Assembly: GCA_017443345.1 (NCBI GenBank) | Contig: JAFSNR010000111.1 | Coordinates: forward strand, 1 to 59,965 | Direction: 5' to 3' | Source: Prevotella sp. | GTDB taxonomy: Bacteria; Bacteroidota; Bacteroidia; Bacteroidales; Bacteroidaceae | Length of the DNA stretch: 59,965 bases | In this document: piece by piece, positions 54,001 to 59,965 of the stretch | How the letters are laid out: each line of letters starts with the position of its first letter | How positions within the stretch are numbered: the first letter of the stretch is position 1 | Program-made: the position numbers and the translations under genes | The notes under the pieces: model-generated | What the model saw: the letters and a program-made list of their open reading frames with translations, nothing else | Databases searched by the model: none | Told to the model about the DNA's origin: nothing

Positions 54001-55106
54001 TAACTGTCTATTCGATAGTAACTTCGTTCCTGCTGTCAGCGGTGCTGGGATGGCTCTTCATACCGAGAGTCCTGATCCTGAGTCATCGCAAACGACTGTT
54101 TGATATGCCTGATGACCGTAAGATGCACGACACGCCTATCCCGCGACTGGGCGGCATTACCTTCCTACCCATTTTGCTCATCTGCGTCTGTCTTGTCATA
54201 GGTTTCTGGGTCATGATAGGTATCCCTTATCAGCAAACTGATCTGACGACGATGTTCATCCGCTTTGTGTTGCTCTTTGTCGGTATGATGATGCTGTATC
54301 TCGTCGGTGTTGTCGACGACCTGATCGGTGTGTCTTATCAGGCTAAGTTCATGGTGCAGATTGCCTGCGCTTTGTTGTTCCCGTTGTCAGGACTTTGGAT
54401 TCACGACCTTTCGGGACTCTTTTGGATCAACGAGGTTCCCGCCTGGGTGGGTATCCCTGTGACGGTCTTTGTCGTCGTCTATGTCACGAATGCCATCAAC
54501 CTGATCGATGGTCTCGATGGTCTGGCATCTGGCATCTGTTCTGTTGCCCTTTCCACGTTAGGCTTGGCTGCATCTGTTCGGGGGCAGCACCTGTTCCTCG
54601 TTCTGGCCTTCGGTATGCTGGGCATCCTTTTGCCTTTCTGGGTTTACAACGTCTATGGCAATGTAGCGAAGGGACATAAGATCTTCATGGGCGATACGGG
54701 CAGCCTCACGTTGGGCTATCTGGTCAGCTTCCTGTTGATCTATATGGTGGGTGATTCCTCTATGACCTTCCCTCGTGAGATGCTGATTATCGGCCTCTCC
54801 ACGATGCTGTTGCCTATGTTTGATATCGTACGCGTGGTGATTGTCCGTCTGCGTAATCACCACAATCCCTTCCTCCCCGATAAAAACCATATTCACCATA
54901 AACTGCTTCGTACGGGCTTGAGTTCCCGCTGGGCGATGGGTGTTCTCATCTTCATGTCGCTGGTCATTGTCCTGGCCACGATTCTGGGCGTGAAGGCCCA
55001 GGTTGGCGCCATGTGGATCTTCTTCATCGACCTGGCCGTATGGCTGATATTCGATTATACCGTGAATATCTTCATCTTCAAGAACAACCGCCAGCGTTAC
55101 GAATAA
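53985..55106 (+). CDS. WecA/MraY-like undecaprenyl-phosphate sugar-phosphate transferase
   Basis: A 373-residue polytopic enzyme, paralogue of the previous gene. All family motifs are standard: RKMHDTPIPRLGG, VGVVDDLIG, NAINLIDGLDGLASG (169-183), MGDTGSLTLG and KNHIHHKLLRTG. It should start the lipid-linked repeat unit by moving a sugar-1-phosphate, probably HexNAc, onto undecaprenyl phosphate. It is the last plausible member of the polysaccharide locus. Confidence 0.93.
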   Translation: MDEFLITVYSIVTSFLLSAVLGWLFIPRVLILSHRKRLFDMPDDRKMHDTPIPRLGGITFLPILLICVCLVIGFWVMIGIPYQQTDLTTMFIRFVLLFVGMMMLYLVGVVDDLIGVSYQAKFMVQIACALLFPLSGLWIHDLSGLFWINEVPAWVGIPVTVFVVVYVTNAINLIDGLDGLASGICSVALSTLGLAASVRGQHLFLVLAFGMLGILLPFWVYNVYGNVAKGHKIFMGDTGSLTLGYLVSFLLIYMVGDSSMTFPREMLIIGLSTMLLPMFDIVRVVIVRLRNHHNPFLPDKNHIHHKLLRTGLSSRWAMGVLIFMSLVIVLATILGVKAQVGAMWIFFIDLAVWLIFDYTVNIFIFKNNRQRYE

Positions 55107-55114
55107 CCTTTCCA

Positions 55115-56050
55115 ATGAAGATACTCTTCTGGCTTCTCTTAGCCTTCATGCCGCTTTCGGCTCAGGCTGAGAAATTCGTCTTTACCACCGCCTGGACGGC
55201 TCAGGCACAGTTTGCCGGCTACTATGTGGCCAAGGAAAAGGGTTTCTACAGCGAGATGGGGCTCGACGTCGTGATCCAGCATCCCTCGCTGACTAACTCT
55301 GCCTTTCAGCGTCTGCAGACCGATCAGTGCGATGCTGCCATGTTCTCCATGATGTCGGCGATGGATTTTATCTCGCAGGGCATTCCCTTGGTGAACATCT
55401 TCCAGGACTCCATGAACAGCAGCAACATCCTTGTTTCGCGTTGGAACAAGAATCCCATCGAGATGAAGGGCAAGAAGGTCGCTGTCTTCTACTCCGACCC
55501 CAACTACCTTATTTATATTATGAGCCGCAAGGACGGGCTCAACTATGAATGGGTGCCCTTCACGAGCAATATCAATGTCTTTCTTTCCGGAGCTGTCGAT
55601 GCCACGATGGTAGTCAGCTACAACGAGTTTATCCTACTACAGCAGGCAGGCTTCGATATGCCCGAAGAAAGTCTCTATCGCTTCAGCGATCACGATTACA
55701 ACATTCAGGAGAATGGCGTCTATGTCAAGCGCGACTATTTCCTGAAGCATCGCAACGAGGTGTCCCGTTTTGCTATTGCCAGCCGTCGTGGCTGGGAGTG
55801 GGTGGCTGCCCACCCCGACGAGGCGCTCGATATTGTGATGAAGTATGTGGAGGCCAGCAACATACCGACCAACCGCGTCGTTCAGAAACTGATGCTCAAG
55901 GAAGTTCTTCGTCTTCAGGTCGATCGCGAATCCAAGCGGCGTGAGTTCCGTGTAAGGGCTGATATGGTCGAGAAAGCCAGCCAACTTATGAACAAATACG
56001 GTATGCTGAGGCGCGAGGTCACTTATAGCGAACTGGTAGGCAGCAAATAG
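55115..56050 (+). CDS. NMT1/THI5-like periplasmic binding protein
   Basis: A 311-residue exported protein with a signal peptide cleaved near SAQA/EKF. The mature chain has the NMT1/THI5 and nitrate/sulphonate-binding fold pattern: TAWTAQAQFAGYYVAKEKGF, FYSEMGLDVVI, then FQDSMNSSNILV and LSGAVDATMV. Such proteins bind pyrimidines, thiamin precursors or sulphonates for an ABC transporter, but no permease or ATPase gene lies here. The next gene, four bases on, encodes a membrane SpoIIE phosphatase with a periplasmic sensor, so a ligand-sensing role is plausible. A longer frame from 55013 would overlap the transferase and lacks a leader signal. Confidence 0.9.
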   Translation: MKILFWLLLAFMPLSAQAEKFVFTTAWTAQAQFAGYYVAKEKGFYSEMGLDVVIQHPSLTNSAFQRLQTDQCDAAMFSMMSAMDFISQGIPLVNIFQDSMNSSNILVSRWNKNPIEMKGKKVAVFYSDPNYLIYIMSRKDGLNYEWVPFTSNINVFLSGAVDATMVVSYNEFILLQQAGFDMPEESLYRFSDHDYNIQENGVYVKRDYFLKHRNEVSRFAIASRRGWEWVAAHPDEALDIVMKYVEASNIPTNRVVQKLMLKEVLRLQVDRESKRREFRVRADMVEKASQLMNKYGMLRREVTYSELVGSK

Positions 56051-56054
56051 ACTT

Positions 56055-59000
56055 ATGGGAAAGAGATTTCAGAATATTGCCCGTCGATACCAGTGGCTGC
56101 TCATGCTCCTGGGAGCCCTGATGGCTGCGGGATCGGTGGCAGCTTTGGTCCTCACCCGTTCGCAGGTGCAGCAGATGGCGCTCGACACCTCCGTCAAGTC
56201 GCTGAAAGGCGTTGTGCGCGAGGCCTTCCTGATGATCGATCAGGTGGAGAAATCCGTTGAGAAGACGGTTACTGCCGTTGAGCAGCAGCTCGACGATCCC
56301 GATGCGATGTATGGCTATAGCCGCCAACTGTTGGAGCACCATCCCTATCTTTCGGGTTGCAGCATCTCCTTCGAGCCCGACTATTTCAAGTCCAAGGGCA
56401 AATACTTCTCTGCTCATGCTTACCGCGATGGCGACAGTATTGTCACCGAACAAGAGGGCAACGATCAGTATCAGTACTTCTACACCGACAAGTACCTGAT
56501 CCCTCGCCAACTGGACAAGAAACACTGGGTAGAGCCCTTCGCCCAATACAACTCCGACGGCAGCCGGCTGATGGCCATCATGACCTCCTGTTGTCTGCCT
56601 CTCCACAATCCCCAGGGCAAGGTGGTTGGCGTGCTCTCGGTTGATATGCCGATGAAGCGGCTCTCCGACACCATCCTCGTCCGCCACCCGTTCCCGCAGT
56701 CCTATTGCATGATGCTGGGTAGGGGAGGGGCCTTTATCGTTCATCCCGACAGCTCGCGCCTGATTGTCAAGAGTGTCCTGACAGATGCGCTCGTCGAGGA
56801 CGATCCTGCCCTGACTGAGCTGGGACGTGCGATGCTGAATGGCGAGACGGGACGGCAGGCGCTTCGTTTCGACGGTATCCTGAGCCACGTGTTCTATATG
56901 CCCTTTGCCAAGACCGGCTGGAGCCTGGCTCTGGTCTGCCCCGACTTCGTGCTGATGAAGCGCTTTTACCTCTATGCGTGGGGGCTTGTTTTCCTGACCA
57001 TTATCTCCTTAATCATTATGTTAACTCCCCTTTGGAATTATCTTCAGCGTCGTAAATCTCGCGCGCTGACGGGCTCCAGTGCCCTCCTGCTGATGCTCTT
57101 GTGTCTTTCCCTCGGCTCCTGTAGTCAGGAGAAAGCCGGCTCAGGCAACACCTCCGGGCAGCTGACCAATGTAACTAACGGTAAGAATGACGCTTTGGAA
57201 GCAGTGCGCGACAGGCTCGCTCTTTTAGGACAGGACTTTGATCCCAACTATTTCAAGGTGGTCGACAGCCTCCAGGATGCCTCAGCCATCTCTGCTGCAG
57301 AGGCCGATTATTGGCGAGCCAACCAGTATCAGGAACTGCAGAAGACGCGTACGTCGATTCTTTATTATAAGAAAGCCCTGGCCAACGACCAGCTGAAGAC
57401 CGAATCGCCCGAATTCTATTATATGGCCAATCAGGGTCTGTATACCGCTTCCATCAACTCCTCCAACGTTCAGGAAGCGATGGCGGCAGCCACCCGAGGC
57501 TATCAGGTCGCTTCCGAAGATACTACCGCGATGGGGCAGAAGTGGGCCAGCGTCTTCATGTCGGCCATCGCCAGCTCCCAGCTGAAGTTGGGCAACATCG
57601 AGGATGCCGAGAAGAACTTCGCCCAGGCCCGCGAGGGAATCGAGCGCCTGGCTATGGCCCATCCCGATGTGGCCGACTACCAGCGCACGTGCCTCACCAT
57701 CGCCAGCAACATCCTCAACATGTATCTCAATCGTCGTGAATTCGAGAAAGCCCTGCCCTGGGAGGACATGTTGGAGCAGGCACTCGAACGGCTCGCAGCC
57801 ACCGACGCACCGATGGATGACTACAGCACCTTCTGTGCCACCGCCATCAGCAACAAGGCCGTGCTCTATGCGATGACGGGTCACCCCGAGGAAGCTGAGG
57901 CCGAATATCAGAACTATCTCGCCACCGACTATGCCAATACCTATAGCGGCATCTACGATCAGGCTTACTATCTGGAGATTACTGAACAATGGGACAAGCT
58001 GCTCGATATCCAGCTGCGTATCGACTCCTCCGAGGTGGCTGAAGGCGTCACCCCCAGCCTCGACTACCTGATTGAGAGTCCTGTCACCACCTTTAAGGCG
58101 CTCGAGAAGACAGGTCGCAAGGACGAAGCCCTGAAGAAGGCCGATCAGATTATCCAGCTGCTTGATACCGTGAAGGCCTACCAGCACAACAACGATGCCG
58201 AGGAGCTGGCTGCCATCTTCGAGACCCAGCAGAAGGAGGAGCAGATAGCCCGTCAGCAGGCCGAACTGTCGCAGCAGAAGTTCAAGTGGTTTGCCGTGCT
58301 GCTGGTGCTGCTCGTGGTGTTTTTCTTCGTCTATACCCAGATGCAGCGTCGCGCCGAGCGTCGCCTGTCGAGCATGAAGGCTGCACAGGATCGCATCGAG
58401 GGAGAACTGAAGATTGCCCGCGACATCCAGATGTCTATGGTGCCCCACGACTTTCCCCGTCGCGACGGGCTCGATATGTATGCCTCGATGACACCTGCCC
58501 GTGAGGTCGGAGGCGACCTCTACGGCTATGTGCTCCAGGGCGACAATCTCTACTTTGCCATCGGCGACGTCTCCGGCAAGGGAGTGCCCGCCTCGCTCTT
58601 TATGGCCCAGGCCACGAGTCTTTTCCGCACGCTCGCCTCTCAGGGCATCGCCCCCGCCGACATCTGTACCCTGATGAACGACACCCTTTCAGGCGACAAT
58701 AACGAGAGTGGCATGTTCGTCACCTTCTTCCTCGGCCTCCTCAATCTGAAGACCGGCCACCTCTCCTTCTGCAATGCCGGCCATAATCCCCCAGTCATGG
58801 GCGGTGATGCCGATCATGGCAACTTCCTCCAGATGGAGTCCAATGCCCCCATCGGCCTGTGGCCCGACCTGAAGTATGTCGGCGAGGAAATCGAGAACGT
58901 CAAGGGCCATCCCCTTTTCATCTATACCGACGGATTGAACGAGGCCGAGAACCGCCAGCAAGAGCAGTTTGGCGATGACCGTCTGCTCAGCATTCTCCGC

Positions 59001-59120
59001 AATACCCGTTTCGACTCCTCCCACCAGGTCATCGAGACCCTCGCAGCCGAGGTCGAGAAACACCGCGCCGGCGCCGAGCCCAACGACGACCTTACCATGA
59101 TGTGCATCGACATCAAATAA
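56055..59120 (+). CDS. PDC-TPR-SpoIIE transmembrane phosphatase
   Basis: A 1021-residue protein. A helix at 13-33 and another at about 304-325 enclose a PDC/Cache-like periplasmic domain. A second export-type segment follows, ALLLMLLCLSLGSC, ending at Cys356, which looks like an internal lipobox. Residues 370-690 are helical with TPR-like repeats, presumably periplasmic. A helix at about 745-763 leads to a cytoplasmic linker (RIEGELKIARDIQMSMVPHDF) and a SpoIIE/PP2C domain with AREVGGDLYGY, IGDVSGKGVPASLFMA, NAGHNPP, YTDGLNEAE and PNDDLTMM. Metal-binding Asp residues are kept. It probably dephosphorylates an anti-anti-sigma-type or similar partner encoded elsewhere. Confidence 0.93.
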   Translation: MGKRFQNIARRYQWLLMLLGALMAAGSVAALVLTRSQVQQMALDTSVKSLKGVVREAFLMIDQVEKSVEKTVTAVEQQLDDPDAMYGYSRQLLEHHPYLSGCSISFEPDYFKSKGKYFSAHAYRDGDSIVTEQEGNDQYQYFYTDKYLIPRQLDKKHWVEPFAQYNSDGSRLMAIMTSCCLPLHNPQGKVVGVLSVDMPMKRLSDTILVRHPFPQSYCMMLGRGGAFIVHPDSSRLIVKSVLTDALVEDDPALTELGRAMLNGETGRQALRFDGILSHVFYMPFAKTGWSLALVCPDFVLMKRFYLYAWGLVFLTIISLIIMLTPLWNYLQRRKSRALTGSSALLLMLLCLSLGSCSQEKAGSGNTSGQLTNVTNGKNDALEAVRDRLALLGQDFDPNYFKVVDSLQDASAISAAEADYWRANQYQELQKTRTSILYYKKALANDQLKTESPEFYYMANQGLYTASINSSNVQEAMAAATRGYQVASEDTTAMGQKWASVFMSAIASSQLKLGNIEDAEKNFAQAREGIERLAMAHPDVADYQRTCLTIASNILNMYLNRREFEKALPWEDMLEQALERLAATDAPMDDYSTFCATAISNKAVLYAMTGHPEEAEAEYQNYLATDYANTYSGIYDQAYYLEITEQWDKLLDIQLRIDSSEVAEGVTPSLDYLIESPVTTFKALEKTGRKDEALKKADQIIQLLDTVKAYQHNNDAEELAAIFETQQKEEQIARQQAELSQQKFKWFAVLLVLLVVFFFVYTQMQRRAERRLSSMKAAQDRIEGELKIARDIQMSMVPHDFPRRDGLDMYASMTPAREVGGDLYGYVLQGDNLYFAIGDVSGKGVPASLFMAQATSLFRTLASQGIAPADICTLMNDTLSGDNNESGMFVTFFLGLLNLKTGHLSFCNAGHNPPVMGGDADHGNFLQMESNAPIGLWPDLKYVGEEIENVKGHPLFIYTDGLNEAENRQQEQFGDDRLLSILRNTRFDSSHQVIETLAAEVEKHRAGAEPNDDLTMMCIDIK

Positions 59121-59150
59121 TCCAAGATTATTAATCCTTCTCCTTGATAT

Positions 59151-59183
59151 AATCCCCGTTAGATTTTTGGTCTAACGGGGATT
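59151..59183. terminator. Bidirectional terminator between the SpoIIE and smalltalk genes
   Basis: AATCCCCGTTAGA is perfectly mirrored by TCTAACGGGGATT around a seven-base loop. It can serve the plus-strand SpoIIE gene and the minus-strand smalltalk gene. Confidence 0.88.
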
Positions 59184-59192
59184 TCTGTTTGG

Positions 59193-59294
59193 TTACACTC
59201 CCATGCACGACGTCGTGCCAAGGGCTGTCAGCACTGCTGAGATAATCGAAGCCAGTATCTGCAGCGTCCACTTAAGCGTTTCCTTCTTCGTCAT
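59193..59294 (-). CDS. Smalltalk protein
   Basis: A 33-residue peptide, MTKKETLKWTLQILASIISA followed by VLTALGTTSCMGV, with one hydrophobic helix and a Cys near its end. It matches the smalltalk family, very short Bacteroidales proteins usually located between an HU-related gene and an amidase gene. An almost ideal ribosome site (AGGAGGTGA at 59298-59306) precedes the ATG. Upstream lies the HU-related gene as expected, but downstream comes a terminator and no amidase gene. Function unknown. Confidence 0.9.
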   Translation of the reverse strand: MTKKETLKWTLQILASIISAVLTALGTTSCMGV

Positions 59295-59297
59295 AGT

Positions 59298-59306
59298 TCA
59301 CCTCCT
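59298..59306 (-). promoter_or_regulatory. Strong ribosome binding site of the smalltalk gene
   Basis: AGGAGGTGA on the minus strand, three bases before the start codon. Few genes in this window have such a complete anti-16S match, and it supports translation of the tiny frame. Confidence 0.85.
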
Positions 59307-59353
59307 TTTCTAAATTCAGAATTCTTCAATTTTTCAATTCTTCAATTCTTCAT

Positions 59354-59965
59354 TTAGTTGCCAAGGTCAAAGCCTCCGCTTTCGCCGCTCTTGGTGAAGG
59401 TCTTGCTGGTTACCTCAGAGGTCTCACCGTTGAGGATGGCGATTGCCTTGATGGTCGTGGTTGCGCTCAGCGTGATTGCCTCGCTATAGAGCGTACTCTC
59501 TGCCGACGGTGCGCTGCCGTCAGTGGTGTAACGAACCTCTGCGCCCTGAGGACCTTGGATGGTCACCTGAGTGGAGTCAGTGAACGGAGACGTTCCTGAG
59601 ATCTCTGGAGCCATCACGCTCTCGGTCTCTGAGCCCGTCGAAGAGCCTGAACCGCTGTTCTCAGAACCTGAACCGCCGTTCTGCTCTGAACCGCTGTTCT
59701 CAGACTCGCCATTCTCGTTCTCCTCGGGATCCTCTACGGTGCCGCTGTCACCAGAGGTTACACGCTTCAGGACGTTACCCTCCTCGTCGAGACAGGTGAT
59801 CTGGATAGCCGTGTTCTTCAGCTCGTCCTTCACGTCGACGTTGGGTGTAAATACGATACGACGGGTGGTGATCAGGTTGGCCTTCACGTCCTCCAGCTTC
59901 TCTACCGCCTTCGAGCGTACGCCGAAGCGCATGGTTCCCAGACCGGGCAGGGGAACGGAGTGACC
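59354..59965 (-). CDS. HU-related DNA-binding protein, N-terminus beyond window
   Basis: The frame runs off the right edge, leaving 203 residues. The first visible residues, GHSVPLPGLGTMRFGV, match the end of the HU-like domain in the Bacteroidetes HU-related (TIGR01201-type) proteins, so the ATG at 59932 is internal. After this domain come RRIVFTPNVDVKDEL, a long linker almost entirely of Glu, Asn, Ser and Gly, and a C-terminal domain resembling the chitobiase/beta-hexosaminidase C-terminal Ig-like fold (VRYTTDGSAPSAEST). The DNA-binding role is inferred from the family; the purpose of a surface-type fold on such a protein is not known. smalltalk follows on the same strand. Confidence 0.85.
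   Translation of the reverse strand, partial: GHSVPLPGLGTMRFGVRSKAVEKLEDVKANLITTRRIVFTPNVDVKDELKNTAIQITCLDEEGNVLKRVTSGDSGTVEDPEENENGESENSGSEQNGGSGSENSGSGSSTGSETESVMAPEISGTSPFTDSTQVTIQGPQGAEVRYTTDGSAPSAESTLYSEAITLSATTTIKAIAILNGETSEVTSKTFTKSGESGGFDLGN

Noticed and set aside
55013-55114. Longer start for the NMT1-like protein at 55013
   Set aside because: The extension overlaps the transferase gene by 94 bases and would bury the signal peptide that begins at 55115.
57282-58448. A 388-codon open frame on the minus strand
   Set aside because: It lies fully inside the SpoIIE phosphatase gene, which has a complete set of motifs. GC-rich codon use on the plus strand explains the long antisense frame, and its product shows no recognisable domain.
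1-59965. Search for tRNA, rRNA, transposases and CRISPR arrays
   Set aside because: Reading the gaps revealed no cloverleaf, rRNA motif, transposase motif or spaced direct repeats; all large gaps are accounted for above.

Overview
The window reads as a chromosomal segment of a member of the Bacteroidota, most likely Prevotellaceae. The clues are: recurrent -7 boxes of the form TAnnTTTG, often about 20 bases downstream of a TTTG -33 box; an RprXY-type two-component pair; an EF-G paralogue with degenerate GTPase motifs; an UpxY-type antiterminator heading a polysaccharide locus; a secreted enzyme with a type IX-like C-terminal tail; and, at the two ends, members of the Bacteroidales-specific VirE / HU-related / smalltalk gene set. 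The genus call is inference; the phylum-level call is solid.

Layout. 1-1.7 kb: a truncated VirE-family protein on the minus strand, then about 590 AT-rich bases. 2.2-3.1 kb: a DUF6078-like gene behind a hairpin-rich promoter element, and a small antitoxin-like gene followed by the stub of a GNAT acetyltransferase. 3.4-6.9 kb: the translation operon thrS-infC-rpmI-rplT. 7.0-11.9 kb: a pantothenate/CoA operon panB-panC-panD-coaBC-coaX ending in a DUF2520 Rossmann protein that may supply the missing ketopantoate reductase step. 11.9-15.0 kb (minus): tex and a lipoprotein D,D-carboxypeptidase. 15.1-19.8 kb: LolA-like protein, ABC-F ATPase, M13 peptidase.

19.9-28.5 kb holds the most striking system: five tightly packed genes encoding a multi-zinc-ribbon protein, a membrane Ser/Thr kinase whose N-terminus carries six 9-residue TIRP repeats, a protein with four CbbX-like AAA+ modules, a zinc-ribbon/FHA protein and a PP2C phosphatase. 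It has writer, eraser, reader, a repeated putative phospho-threonine ligand and an ATP-driven remodeller, but no obvious secretion apparatus or toxin. metA, a U32 protein, a membrane lipoprotein and hemW follow.

33.4-41.4 kb: EF-G2-like gene, a palindrome-bearing intergenic region, rprXY plus a small membrane protein gene, rpsF-rpsR-rplI, and a metallophosphoesterase. 41.5-55.1 kb: a polysaccharide locus with an attenuator-like leader, upxY, a Wzz-like protein, a DUF4910 enzyme, a flippase, a GT-B-like protein, five GT2 glycosyltransferases, a polymerase candidate and two adjacent WecA/MraY-like transferases, the first with an altered catalytic motif. 55.1-59.1 kb: an orphan NMT1/THI5-like binding protein coupled to a large PDC-TPR-SpoIIE membrane phosphatase. 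The window ends with a minus-strand smalltalk gene and the C-terminal part of an HU-related protein. I saw no rRNA, tRNA, CRISPR array or intact insertion sequence.
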